This document shows positions 17,184-26,080 of a stretch of DNA of 64,000 nt, one piece after another. This stretch comes from Chlorogloeopsis sp038404745 (GTDB lineage: Bacteria; Cyanobacteriota; Cyanobacteriia; Cyanobacteriales; Nostocaceae), in NCBI RefSeq assembly GCF_038404745.2, contig NZ_JAYKTT020000053.1, positions 1 to 64,000 of the forward strand, written 5' to 3'. The position numbers and the translations under genes are program-made. How positions within the stretch are numbered: position 1 is the stretch's first letter; each line of letters begins with the position of its first letter. The notes below the pieces were generated by a model. The model had not been told where the DNA came from. It ran no database searches and saw only the letters and a list, made by a program, of their open reading frames with translations.

Positions 17184-18098
17184 ATGATCAAAAAAATTTT
17201 ACGCTGGCTAATTTTGGGTGGAACATTATTTTTTTTAGCAACAGCTTTAAAAAATAATTGGCAAGAAATTTCAGCCATTCACATTGATGCAGCAGGATGG
17301 GCAATTATCGCGATCGCTACGGGTGTAACTTTACTGGCACACACTTGGGCAGGTTGGATATGGACTTGGATTCTCAAAGATTTAAATCAATCAGTGCAGT
17401 CTTCCTCGTTTATCTATGTTTACTTAAAAACTAATATTGCTAAGTATTTGCCTGGTAATGTTTGGCATTACTACGGACGAATTATGGCAGCAAAAAATGC
17501 AAATATTTCAACTAGTGCAGCTACCCTCAGCGTATTACTAGAACCATTACTAATGGCAGCAGCAGCTTTAATTATTGTTTTGCTTGGCAGTTTTGTAGTT
17601 ACAGTTAATACTCGTTTAGCTGTACGAGTAGTGCAAATAATTGGTTTGGTTGTAGTTCTTTGTGCAATCCATCCCCGTTTTTTGAACCCACTAATTCGCT
17701 TTTTACACCGATTGAAAACAAGAAAATCTAATACTGCAACATCCGATGTCAATTTAGCCATGAAAAACTATCCACTCCAACCTTTGTTAGGAGAGTTAGG
17801 TTTTTTGGGATTGCGTGGTACAGGGTTTATTTTAACTTTATATGCTTTGGAGCCTTTGAATTGGAGTCAAGTCCCTGTATTGCTGGGCGCTTTTAGTTTC
17901 GCTTGGTTGCTAGGATTAGTTGTTCCGGGTGCGCCGGGTGGATTAGGTGTGTTTGAAACAACAGCGATCGCATTATTACAGAATAATTTTCCGACGGCGG
18001 TAGTAATAAGTGCAGCGGGTGTATATCGATTGATGAGTATTTTAGCCGAAACTGGTGGTGCAGCCCTAGCATCCCTAGACGAACGCTTCTTTGATTAA
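17184..18098 (+). CDS. UPF0104 / lysylphosphatidylglycerol-synthase-TM-like membrane protein
   Basis: 304-aa integral inner-membrane protein with about 7-8 hydrophobic helices (for example ILGGTLFFLATAL, WAIIAIATGVTLLAHTW, LLMAAAALIIVLLGSFVV). The hallmarks of the flippase-like LPG-synthase TM family are present: KTNIAKYLPGNVWHYYGR and the conserved APGGLGVFETTAIALL near the C-terminus. Members are linked to lipid or polyprenyl-glycan translocation, but the function of this subgroup is not established. The soluble aminoacyl-transferase domain of MprF is absent. Confidence 0.82.
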   Translation: MIKKILRWLILGGTLFFLATALKNNWQEISAIHIDAAGWAIIAIATGVTLLAHTWAGWIWTWILKDLNQSVQSSSFIYVYLKTNIAKYLPGNVWHYYGRIMAAKNANISTSAATLSVLLEPLLMAAAALIIVLLGSFVVTVNTRLAVRVVQIIGLVVVLCAIHPRFLNPLIRFLHRLKTRKSNTATSDVNLAMKNYPLQPLLGELGFLGLRGTGFILTLYALEPLNWSQVPVLLGAFSFAWLLGLVVPGAPGGLGVFETTAIALLQNNFPTAVVISAAGVYRLMSILAETGGAALASLDERFFD

Positions 18099-18167
18099 AC
18101 TAAAAATGCAGATCCCCGACTTTTCTAAAAAGTCAGGTAGATGAGACAGTGTTTCATTAGTATTCTG

Positions 18168-18286
18168 TAGGAATCATATTTGATTTTTGAAAAACACGTA
18201 GGGTGTGTTGTCGCGAAGCGCAACGCACCATTTTCAACGGTTGGGTGCGTTAGACTTAATTTTTCAGTAATCAAACCGGATTCCTA
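18168..18286. mobile_element. MITE-like element with about 27-bp terminal inverted repeats
   Basis: The left end TAGGAATCATATTTGATTTT and the inverse of the right end (TAGGAATCCGGTTTGATTAC) match at most positions over about 27 bp; outer TA dinucleotides suggest TA-target (IS630/mariner-type) insertion. The inside holds the GTTGTCGCGAAGCGCAAC hairpin and GGGTGCGTTAGACTTAA. No transposase, so it is non-autonomous. Its right-hand TA supplies part of the stop codon of the neighbouring minus-strand gene. Confidence 0.65.
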
Positions 18287-19606
18287 TACATCTACCTTTA
18301 ATTGAGAAAACACACGATAAGCATCCGGATTAAATTGAGATTTGCAGGTATGCTGCTTTTCTTCAACTTTAATCAAGTTATATTCAACATTTTCTGCATA
18401 AATAGCAAATGTGATACTAAAAATTTCAAGAAAATTTATCAGCCACTTACATTCTGCTTCTGAATACTGTTCGTAGTGATGAATTAAATGAGCTATACGA
18501 GCTTCTAAATGACTGCGAGAATTTGGACAAATCAAAATAATTTTTAGTAATACAATGACTAAAGTCAGGGGATGCCCTTGGGAAAGTAATAAAACAAACA
18601 AAGGCGAGGGTTCTTGCGTATTTTCTATTGTGAGATAATCAATAACTCGATTACAGGTTCTCAGTAATAAATCTTTATCAATAATCTCTTCGTCATATTC
18701 TGACTTCCAATTTAATAGCTTATCTAGTAGCTGTTGGTTTAAAGTCTCTATAAAGTTTTGTTGTCGGACATAAAAAATTAGATATTTTTGTAAGCTTTTT
18801 TTAAAATCTTTAAAAGTTTGATTTTTAATTTGCTTTAGAAATATATTGGCAATGTTCTCATAACTAAATACACCTTTCCTAACAATAATTGTTTTGATTA
18901 AACGTAATAACTCATCTCCCAAAATACTTGGATTTTGATAACGTGACTTACCAGAAGTATGAGACTGAGAACGAGCAATATACATTGCTAACTCAAATTT
19001 ATACTTATCTTTTAGTTGCTTTGAAGCTTTTCTTGCTGCTTCTTGTTGCTCTTGAGAATTATTATTATCAATAGATTGAGCTACTAATAAATAAGAAGTA
19101 TAACGATTTATCCAGTGAACTTTAGTCTTATCTTCATTTTTAGAGGCAAATAATTTAAGCTCTTGAAAATCCTTACTTGTAATAAATCTTTTTAGCCAGA
19201 TTTGGTAAATATTATCTTTTTTATGATTTTTCCCTTGCTGCTTATTTGATTTATAGTCAATAAAAATCTGAACTAGTTCTTGAATATATTTATATTTTCT
19301 ATTACTTTCCCAATTATTGACTAATATATAACAACAACGTTTCAGAGTATTGCGAAAATCTTGCTCATTATCAATAAGATGCAAAAGCCTATAGATTCCC
19401 GGTGCAGAATCTAAACTTATTGAATCCAAATTTTCTATAAATAAATGTTTAAATTCTCGTAAAACATCTTCAGGAGACCATACTTTTACAATTTCAATCA
19501 GAAAAATGTAAATTTTCTCCTGTATAACTTGTATATCTATATTCTTTACTTTTTCTTTAGAAAAAGGCTGCTCTGTATGAGTAATTGGTAAACTATTTGC
19601 CGTCAT
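18284..19606 (-). CDS. Conserved-looking hypothetical protein
   Basis: 440 aa, unrecognised. It is all-helical in appearance, rich in Leu/Ile/Lys, without a signal peptide, coiled-coil heptads or known catalytic motifs. Recurrent segments such as LLHLIDNEQDFRNTLKRCCY and NRVIDYLTIENTQEPSPLFV suggest a helical-repeat scaffold. The sequence is very AT-rich compared with its neighbours. The stop codon is formed by the terminal TA of a MITE-like repeat, so the native C-terminus may have been altered. Monocistronic. Confidence 0.65.
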   Translation of the reverse strand: MTANSLPITHTEQPFSKEKVKNIDIQVIQEKIYIFLIEIVKVWSPEDVLREFKHLFIENLDSISLDSAPGIYRLLHLIDNEQDFRNTLKRCCYILVNNWESNRKYKYIQELVQIFIDYKSNKQQGKNHKKDNIYQIWLKRFITSKDFQELKLFASKNEDKTKVHWINRYTSYLLVAQSIDNNNSQEQQEAARKASKQLKDKYKFELAMYIARSQSHTSGKSRYQNPSILGDELLRLIKTIIVRKGVFSYENIANIFLKQIKNQTFKDFKKSLQKYLIFYVRQQNFIETLNQQLLDKLLNWKSEYDEEIIDKDLLLRTCNRVIDYLTIENTQEPSPLFVLLLSQGHPLTLVIVLLKIILICPNSRSHLEARIAHLIHHYEQYSEAECKWLINFLEIFSITFAIYAENVEYNLIKVEEKQHTCKSQFNPDAYRVFSQLKVDV

Positions 19607-20151
19607 TATTACTTAAAATTTTTAAAGGTAGCATAGTTACATTTTCATTAGCTTAACTCTGCTCAAAAAGAGTATCAATCGACTCTTGAATAATTAAACT
19701 TTTTCTTCATCAAAGATTGATATACAGATTTATATATTGAAATAGATGAAGTATTTGATTGATTGAGTCTAAGTATAAAGTCAGCTTTGTAGTGTCAAAA
19801 ATTACTATATTATTTAATTCCTTGATTCACATCTTGTACACCCAAGCTCACAAACCGTCGCTACTAGGTTTAACCTAATAATAAGAATTAGAGCCTCTGG
19901 CTCTCCATATTGAGGATTAAACGTTTAGATGAAGTTGCATGAATACAGATAAGATTACTTTTTGGCACAGTAGTAAACAAATCTTAAATTACTAAACATA
20001 TGTCCGAAACTCCCTATTTGGGCTGTAACGGTTATGCTGAATCTAAGTGGTAACAGGCATATGTTTGTTTTGCCTTGACTCCACACTGTAGTAGCAAAAC
20101 TACCATTGAGATTGCACTCTCGTAAGAGAATGCAACACCAGCGAGGATTAA
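19607..20151. other. Intergenic region, nothing clear
   Basis: 545 bp, AT-rich, between a divergent pair. An open frame on the minus strand (19955-20263) overlaps the next gene's start and has no protein-like features, so I leave it out. No repeat, RNA or operator recognised. Confidence 0.3.
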
Positions 20152-20502
20152 GTGCATAAAAGAGGTAAACAGAAGGTGTTAAAGACACTTTTGGTAATTG
20201 CCATTGGTTTCTTGCCGTCTCTATTCTCTCTGTGGTTGATGCGTAAAACCCGGAATAGAACACGTTTGCTGCTCAGACGTACTGCTGTAGCTTTGCCTAT
20301 GGAGCAGCTTCGGATCAATACCAGAACAAATGAGGGCGATCGCTATTACTTAGAAGGAGTGGGTTACCTGATTGGCGATATTAGCTGTCGATATAATGCT
20401 CGTTCTGGATATTTGCGCTGCGCTGTTAATCCTGATGGGCCATGTGAGAATTGTCGTTATTATGAACCTAGAGACTTCACAGGCATTGACAAAAAATCTT
20501 AA
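20152..20502 (+). CDS. DUF6464-like small protein with N-terminal membrane anchor
   Basis: 116 aa. GTG start with GAGGA 4-5 nt upstream. One hydrophobic segment (LLVIAIGFLPSLFSLWLM, residues about 13-30), then a basic stretch, then a cysteine-containing domain: YLEGVGYLIGDISCRYNARS followed by LRCAVNPDGPCENCRYYEPR. This Cys pattern (C-x8-C, CxxC) resembles a cyanobacterial family of unknown function (DUF6464, from memory), possibly metal-binding. No operon partner. Confidence 0.6.
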   Translation: MHKRGKQKVLKTLLVIAIGFLPSLFSLWLMRKTRNRTRLLLRRTAVALPMEQLRINTRTNEGDRYYLEGVGYLIGDISCRYNARSGYLRCAVNPDGPCENCRYYEPRDFTGIDKKS

Positions 20503-20887
20503 ACAGTCTTTTACCCTTTAGAGTTGTTCTCAAAAGAGTGTTTGGGAGAAGTTGCAGTTACAAACAGCTTATTTTTCTCTTGACTTACAAACTTTTTATA
20601 TCACACGATTTAACTGATTACGTCACTACGTCATCTTCTATTGATTTTGGTTAAGTAGCTGATTAAAGTCTTTGATAATAATCTTTTGCTAGCGGTAGTT
20701 CTCAGACTCATATTGATAAAATTAGTAGTTTTACAGAAGCCATATATTAAATTACTAAATAACATACCTAAATATATTCTATTGGTTAATAGATACAATT
20801 TATAAATTTAGAATCCTAAATCATTTATGAATAATTTTTTTCCCTGATCTCATGAGATAATTTCCAACTCAAATAGGACTACCATAT
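20503..20887. other. Intergenic region, nothing clear
   Basis: 385 bp of AT-rich DNA between two plus-strand genes. No hairpin with U-run, repeat or conserved operator recognised. Confidence 0.3.
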
Positions 20888-21331
20888 ATGACAATCTATT
20901 TTTATAGCACTCACGAACAATATGGCTGTTTCTCTAATTTCTCATACCACGGCTTCGAGTTAGATAATTTATATTGGCATACTAGCGAACACTATTTTCA
21001 AGCTCAAAAATTTATTGGCACACCTCATTTAGAAGAAATTCGTCTCATAAAAACACCAAAGGATGCAGCAAGAATGGGACGAGATCGCAAACGTCCTTTG
21101 CGTCCAGATTGGGAACAAGTCAAAGACGATATTATGCGAAAAGGAGTATTACGCAAGTTTGAAATCCATACTGATATTCAGGAAATTTTACTTTCTACAG
21201 GTGATAAGGAAATTGTAGAAAACTCTCCGATTGATTATTATTGGGGTTGTGGTGCTGATGGCAGTGGTAAAAATATGTTAGGAATCATTTTAATGGAAGT
21301 TCGAGAAATTTTACGTGAAGTTACTTGTTAA
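20888..21331 (+). CDS. NADAR-family protein (YbiA-like N-glycosidase)
   Basis: 147 aa, nearly the complete NADAR domain: FSNFSYHGFELDNLYWHTSE, HYFQAQKF, AARMGRDRKRPLRPDWEQVK and YYWGCGADGSGKNMLG. Family members (E. coli YbiA) hydrolyse N-glycosidic bonds in reactive riboflavin intermediates or ADP-ribosylated nucleotides, acting as metabolite repair or ADP-ribose removal. Standalone gene; the neighbours give no context. Confidence 0.88.
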   Translation: MTIYFYSTHEQYGCFSNFSYHGFELDNLYWHTSEHYFQAQKFIGTPHLEEIRLIKTPKDAARMGRDRKRPLRPDWEQVKDDIMRKGVLRKFEIHTDIQEILLSTGDKEIVENSPIDYYWGCGADGSGKNMLGIILMEVREILREVTC

Positions 21332-21379
21332 TCTTTAATTACTAATTGTTTCTTACTATTATTTATCAACTATTAACAG

Positions 21380-22066
21380 TCACTTTTGTTGACTCCAACT
21401 TCTTTTAGCTGTCCAGTGGCGATCGCTTGATTGATAAATCTCTACTTTTTGCAAGTCTATCAGAGAAATTAACTGTTTCACTTCATCTAAAGTCAATGCA
21501 GCGTGGAGAGAGTCGCGGAATAATTTTTTTTGATACTCGTTGTATTCTTTACCAATACTATTAACCAAAGCATTCATTGTGGCTTCATCGGCAGGGCGAA
21601 ACAAATCTCGGAGAAAGATACCGCCGTTAGGTTTCAGTACACGCTTAATTTCCGAAAAAAAGGACAGAGGATCGGGTAAATGGTGGACAAGGCTATTCGA
21701 CACAATCAAATCAAATTGTCCATCCGCATAAGGTAAGTGTTTAGCATCTATCAACTCCAAACGAATTTGCGACTGTAAACCAGCCTGCTCAATGTGGCGA
21801 GAGGCAATTTCCAGCATATTTTTAGCTAAGTCAATAGCGATTATTTGCCATTGCGATCGCATCTGACACATTAAAATTGGAATACGCCCAGTTCCGGTAC
21901 CAGCGTCTAATACTAAAGCATCTTCCGGTGGAGCCAGGGCGATCGCTTCTTCAGCAAAGGCAGTATTTACCTCAGTGAAGTTCATCTCATCATACTCAAT
22001 GGCTTCTTCGAGGCAATCCATTACTTCTGGTTCTAAAACTCTTTCCATTGTTGGTTTGTTAGTCAT
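21380..22066 (-). CDS. Class I SAM-dependent methyltransferase
   Basis: 228 aa with the UbiE/type-11 methyltransferase pattern: motif I VLDAGTGTGRIPILMCQ, acidic motif IIAIDLAKNMLEIA, motif post-I DLIVSNSLVHHLPDPLSFFS and ALKPNGG-like VLKPNGGIFLRDLF. Substrate unknown. Two in-frame Met starts (residues 1 and 7) are possible. The 5' flank is repeat-rich. Confidence 0.83.
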   Translation of the reverse strand: MTNKPTMERVLEPEVMDCLEEAIEYDEMNFTEVNTAFAEEAIALAPPEDALVLDAGTGTGRIPILMCQMRSQWQIIAIDLAKNMLEIASRHIEQAGLQSQIRLELIDAKHLPYADGQFDLIVSNSLVHHLPDPLSFFSEIKRVLKPNGGIFLRDLFRPADEATMNALVNSIGKEYNEYQKKLFRDSLHAALTLDEVKQLISLIDLQKVEIYQSSDRHWTAKRSWSQQK

Positions 22067-22084
22067 TAGTGATTGGTTAGTGGT

Positions 22085-22155
22085 AGGGGCGGGTTTTTAC
22101 AACAATCTCTCTAGGATGATGAAATATCTAAATAAACCCGCCCGTACAGTGGTGA
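22085..22155. repeat. Dispersed TAGGGGCGGG...CCCGCCCGTACAG repeat
   Basis: Short element with inverted ends GGGGCGGGTTT / AAACCCGCCC, flanked by TTAGTGG-type sequence. Its interior (AATCTCTCTAGGATGATGAA) is shared with the copy at 50837-50903. A second GC-rich repeat follows at about 22190-22275 (GTAGACGCCCAGTAGACAGG and related), and both fill the gap before the TPR gene. Confidence 0.7.
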
Positions 22156-22535
22156 GCCAGCACTCTTGGGAGGGTAACACGAGCGCAGGTGACTGGCGTA
22201 GACGCCCAGTAGACAGGCGTAGCCTGGCTTCTCGGAGAGTAGCCGAAGGGCTTCCCGCAGGGTACCCGGAGGGTTAGTGGTTAATAGTTAGTGGTTATTT
22301 GTCTCCTTTCCCCGTATCCCCTTTTCTCCCACTCTCCCTCTTTCGCACTCCCCAATCAATGAAAGATGTATCAAACTTCTAGGGAAGACTAAATACATAT
22401 CACCAATATTAATTAGGGAAGGTTGATGTGGAAAGGCGAATTTTATCTCGCTCGAAAAACATACTTCCTTTGCAACTACTTAGAAACCTACCTCAAACAC
22501 AGCAAACGCATTACAATTAGCCAAAATTTTAAAGA

Positions 22536-23516
22536 ATGTTCACAAGCAGCACTCCAAATCCACAGGAGCAAGAGGATTGTAAATCGGAAGCATCAAAGCT
22601 ATGGCAACAAGCCACTCAACAGCAACAAGCAGGTGAATTATCTGCTGCTTTGAAGTCTTTACAACAGTCATTAGTATTATTTCAAACAGTTAGAAATTGC
22701 CAAAAACAAGCACAAGTACTTTGTTGTTTAGCTTTGGTAGCATACAATTTAAGAGACTACAATGGTGCAATTTCCTACTCTCACGAGTGTTTATCTTTAG
22801 CACAGAATATAAAAGACTTACAGATCCAGGTGCAAGCTTTGTCCCATTTAGGCAATGCCTATCGTCATTTAGGAGACAATCATAAAGCTATTGAATCTTT
22901 ACGAATATGTTTAGAGATTGCCCAGCAGTTGCAAGATGAGCGAAGTCAAATAGCAGCATTAAACAACCTGGGATTAGTTTATAAAGCTTTGAACGACATA
23001 CCTCAGACTATTGAATTGCAGCAGCAAAGCCTAGAAATTACACGACAACTCCAAGATCATTGGGGTGAGGAACAAGTGCTGAAGAATCTGGGCAACTGTT
23101 GTTATGCTTTGGGGTATTATGCAAAGGCGATCAACTACTACGAGCAGTGTCTTGCGATAGCGCGTTCTTTAAATCGCAGTCGCAGCGCCATTCAGCTACT
23201 TAAAAATTTAGGTAATGCTTGCCATGCGATCGGCGAATACAACAAAGCAATTACGTATCATGAAGAACGTTTGGTATTAGCTCAACAAATCCAGGATACA
23301 CGTACTCAAGAACAGTGTTTAGACAGCTTAGGAATTGCTTGTGAAACCTTGGGAGATTATGCCAAAGCAATAATTTATTATGAAAAACGTTTAGAGTTAG
23401 CTAGGAGTCTTAATCGCCGTAGCAACGAGCAACAAATTCTTGCTAGTCTCAGGGTAGCTTGCTACGCCTTAGGAGATTATGTCAAAGCAATGGAATACCA
23501 ACAGCAGATTAAGTAG
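22536..23516 (+). CDS. TPR-repeat protein (kinesin-light-chain-like)
   Basis: 326 aa made almost entirely of tetratricopeptide repeats spaced by 40 residues, for example LGNAYRHLGDNHKAIESLRI, LGNCCYALGYYAKAINYYEQ and LGIACETLGDYAKAIIYYEK. This 40-residue TPR_12 type is typical of cyanobacterial scaffold proteins. No enzymatic domain, signal peptide or membrane segment. No clear ribosome-binding site before the chosen ATG. Probably a protein-protein interaction module; partner unknown. Confidence 0.85.
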   Translation: MFTSSTPNPQEQEDCKSEASKLWQQATQQQQAGELSAALKSLQQSLVLFQTVRNCQKQAQVLCCLALVAYNLRDYNGAISYSHECLSLAQNIKDLQIQVQALSHLGNAYRHLGDNHKAIESLRICLEIAQQLQDERSQIAALNNLGLVYKALNDIPQTIELQQQSLEITRQLQDHWGEEQVLKNLGNCCYALGYYAKAINYYEQCLAIARSLNRSRSAIQLLKNLGNACHAIGEYNKAITYHEERLVLAQQIQDTRTQEQCLDSLGIACETLGDYAKAIIYYEKRLELARSLNRRSNEQQILASLRVACYALGDYVKAMEYQQQIK

Positions 23517-23635
23517 AAATATCACTATTAGCAGACATAATACTCGCTGCTACTTGTTATAACATAACTTTATTACAATCTAAATATTTAATTTAGATTT
23601 GACAGCTAGCGCTTACATTTAGTATTTAAAGTTTC

Positions 23636-24313
23636 ATGAGTAGCGAACAACTAAGCCTTTTTGAAGAATCCAATTCCGATCAAAAAGAACTAATTCCCAC
23701 AGACAGTAAAATTCCCATCCCTTCTGGCACCTATGGCAATATGGTGGAATTGGCACAGCATTGCAACCAGTGTCACCGTTGTGAATTGGGAAACACTCGT
23801 ACTCATGCTGTTGTCGGTAGGGGCAACCTTGAAGCACAAATCATGGTTATAGGGGAAGCACCAGGACAAAATGAAGACGAAACAGGATTACCATTTGTTG
23901 GGCGAGCGGGACAACTTTTAGAAAAAATCTTGGCTTCTGTAAAACTGGATACAGAAAAAGATGTATACATTTGCAACATCAATAAATGTCGTCCCCCCAA
24001 TAACCGAGTTCCTACCAATGAAGAGATGGAGGCTTGCAAACCTTATTTATTAGAACAAATTCGCCTAGTTGCTCCCAAAATTATTTTGTTGACGGGTGCA
24101 ACTGCTGTAAAAGGATTACTTGGCGATAAGCGAGGAATTACCAAGATTCGTGGAACTTGGATGGAGTGGGAAGGGCATTTGTGTATGCCAATTTTTCACC
24201 CTTCTTATTTGCTGCGTAATCCATCTCGCGAAGTCAATAGCCCCAAATGGTTAATGTGGCAAGATATCCAAGCTGTACGTGCCAAATACGATGAAATTTG
24301 CCACAATAGCTAA
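23636..24313 (+). CDS. Family 4 uracil-DNA glycosylase (Fe-S type)
   Basis: Removes uracil from DNA in base-excision repair. 225 aa with the iron-sulfur ligands CNQCHRC near residue 44 and the other two Cys further on, motif A GEAPGQNEDETGLPFVGRAG and motif B HPSYLLRNPSRE. The 40-residue N-terminal extension before the core is variable in the family. Convergent with purQ, separated by a hairpin. Confidence 0.9.
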   Translation: MSSEQLSLFEESNSDQKELIPTDSKIPIPSGTYGNMVELAQHCNQCHRCELGNTRTHAVVGRGNLEAQIMVIGEAPGQNEDETGLPFVGRAGQLLEKILASVKLDTEKDVYICNINKCRPPNNRVPTNEEMEACKPYLLEQIRLVAPKIILLTGATAVKGLLGDKRGITKIRGTWMEWEGHLCMPIFHPSYLLRNPSREVNSPKWLMWQDIQAVRAKYDEICHNS

Positions 24314-24335
24314 AAAATTACTATTTTGAGAGGAA

Positions 24336-24378
24336 AAACTCCGCTCTTGTCTTGAGTTTGGATACAAGAGCGGAGTTT
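24336..24378. terminator. Bidirectional hairpin between UDG and purQ
   Basis: Perfect 15-bp stem AAACTCCGCTCTTGT / ACAAGAGCGGAGTTT with a 13-nt loop, located between convergent stop codons; the A/T ends can serve as U-runs in either direction. Confidence 0.65.
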
Positions 24379-24382
24379 CTAC

Positions 24383-25057
24383 TTAAACTAATGCCGTGAC
24401 TTTCTCCACCAAGCCAACAAACAACTTCAATCCATCCGTATTGCCTAGCATTGAATCTGCCGCTCTTTCTGGATGCGGCATCATCCCCAACACGTTGCCC
24501 TCAAGATTGCAAATCCCGGCAATATTTCTCACTGAACCATTAGGGTTCTCTTGGGTGTAACGGAAGACAACCTGACCGTTATCTTCAAGTTTTGATATGG
24601 TTGCCTTATCAGCGTAAAATCTTCCTTCCCCGTGAGCAATGGGCAGTTGAATCACTTCACCAGCAGAATAAGTTTGTGTCCAAGGTAAATCGTTACGCTC
24701 AACTTTGAGGAGAACACGATCGCAGATAAAATGCAAATCTCGATTTCTTACCAATACTCCCGGTAGAAGCCCAGCTTCAGTTAATACCTGAAAGCCATTA
24801 CAAATACCAAGAACAAATTTACCCTTTTGAGCGTGTTCAATCACCTGCTGCATTACGGGCGAAAATCGAGCGATCGCACCACAACGCAGATAATCTCCAT
24901 AGCTAAAACCACCAGGGATAATTACTACATCCAAATCGGCAATATCCGTTTCTTGATGCCAAACCATCCGAGTTGGTTGTCCCAGTAAATCTCTGGTAAC
25001 GTAAGCAACATCGCGATCGCAATTAGAACCTGGAAAAACAACAACACCGAATTTCAT
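24383..25057 (-). CDS. purQ: Phosphoribosylformylglycinamidine synthase subunit PurQ
   Basis: Glutaminase subunit of FGAM synthase (de novo purine synthesis); passes ammonia to PurL. 224 aa, class I amidotransferase: KFGVVVFPGSNCDRDV, IIPGGFSYGDYLRCGAIAR, the nucleophile Cys in GICNGFQVL, and the His-Glu of MMPHPERA. It follows purS on the same strand, so a purS-purQ operon is likely. purL is not in the window. Confidence 0.96.
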   Translation of the reverse strand: MKFGVVVFPGSNCDRDVAYVTRDLLGQPTRMVWHQETDIADLDVVIIPGGFSYGDYLRCGAIARFSPVMQQVIEHAQKGKFVLGICNGFQVLTEAGLLPGVLVRNRDLHFICDRVLLKVERNDLPWTQTYSAGEVIQLPIAHGEGRFYADKATISKLEDNGQVVFRYTQENPNGSVRNIAGICNLEGNVLGMMPHPERAADSMLGNTDGLKLFVGLVEKVTALV

Positions 25058-25182
25058 TTTTGGTTAAGAGTTAGTGGTTAAGTAGGGTATAGGTGGCAGG
25101 TGATAGGTGACAGGTAACAGGTGACAGGTGACAGTTTTCTTCATTCCCCCAACCTTATTCCCTGTTCCCTGTTCCCTTTTCC

Positions 25183-25461
25183 CTAATAAACTCCCGTCTG
25201 GGATTCCACCTCAATCAAATCAAACTTATAATTCTCGATTACCGGATTTGCTAACATTTTGTCACACATCTGATTCAAATCTTTACGAGCGGAGGTTTCA
25301 TCAGGTGAAATAATATTTAATTCAATGTATTTACCAATCCGCACTTGTTCGACATTATCGTATCCCAACTGTTTCAGCCCAGATTGTACCGCCACTCCAG
25401 CAGGATCTAAAACTGAAGGACGAAGGGTAACTAAAATTTTGGCTCGATACTTCCTTTGCAC
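25183..25461 (-). CDS. purS: Phosphoribosylformylglycinamidine synthase subunit PurS
   Basis: 92-aa third subunit of the bacterial PurLQS complex, which helps ammonia channelling between PurQ and PurL. The beginning AKILVTLRPSVLDPAGVAVQ and the RIGKYIEL segment are characteristic; length is normal (about 80-90 aa). The 125-bp gap before purQ holds tandem copies of an AGGTGACAGGTGACAG-type microrepeat. Confidence 0.92.
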   Translation of the reverse strand: MQRKYRAKILVTLRPSVLDPAGVAVQSGLKQLGYDNVEQVRIGKYIELNIISPDETSARKDLNQMCDKMLANPVIENYKFDLIEVESQTGVY

Positions 25462-25607
25462 TGACTTTTACTGAACACTGCGATCGCTATACTATATCTT
25501 TCTGTTGCTACTGAGCGACAATAATATTACAGAGCCATTAGCCTTAAGCTATAAGCTTACCTAAAATATACAATCTGAACGAAATTAACGTTCTGTCTAA
25601 AATTGCT

Positions 25608-26006
25608 ATGAAATCCGTGCACACCCGCTCTCAAGAGCGTATTCTTAACCTTCTCAAAACCCTTAAACAAGGCATCTCTGCCCAAGATATTTACGTGGAA
25701 TTACGTAATCGCAATCAAAGCATGGGTTTGGCAACTGTTTACCGCTCTTTAGAAGCTTTAAAGCTGGAAGGCTTGGTGCAAATGCGGACATTAGCTAACG
25801 GCGAAGCTCTCTATAGTTTAGTACAGCAAGACAAACACCACCTCACCTGTTTGCAATGTGGCATTTCTATTCCGATTTATCAATGTCCAGTCCATGAACT
25901 AGAAGTACAATTACAAACTAGTCATAATTTTAAGATTTTTTACCACACTTTAGAGTTTTTTGGTTTGTGCAATCAATGTCAAATAGCTCAAGCTGCTGGA
26001 GAGTAG
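25608..26006 (+). CDS. Fur-family metalloregulator, probably Zur (FurB)
   Basis: 132 aa, winged-helix repressor that responds to metal, most likely zinc. DNA-binding half: TRSQERILNLLKTLKQGISA and SMGLATVYRSLEALKLEGLV. The C-terminal half carries two CxxC pairs (CLQCG and CNQCQ) that form the structural zinc site, plus HxxC/H ligands (KHHLTC). Resemblance to the FurB/Zur branch of Nostoc is from memory, so PerR or Fur-type function is possible. Divergent from purS; no Zur box could be identified with confidence. Confidence 0.85.
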   Translation: MKSVHTRSQERILNLLKTLKQGISAQDIYVELRNRNQSMGLATVYRSLEALKLEGLVQMRTLANGEALYSLVQQDKHHLTCLQCGISIPIYQCPVHELEVQLQTSHNFKIFYHTLEFFGLCNQCQIAQAAGE

Positions 26007-26080
26007 GTAACAGGGAACGGGGAACAGGGAACAGGGAATAGGGTTGGGGGAATGAAGAAAACTGTCACCTGTCACCTCTT

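Noticed and set aside
19955..20263. 102-codon ORF on the minus strand
   Set aside because: Overlaps the start of the better supported plus-strand gene at 20152 and has no domain-like features or ribosome-binding site.
22190..22275. Possible CRISPR-like direct repeats
   Set aside because: The repeated GTAGACGC/AGTAGACAGG units are irregular and belong to a dispersed palindromic repeat; there are no regular spacers or cas genes.
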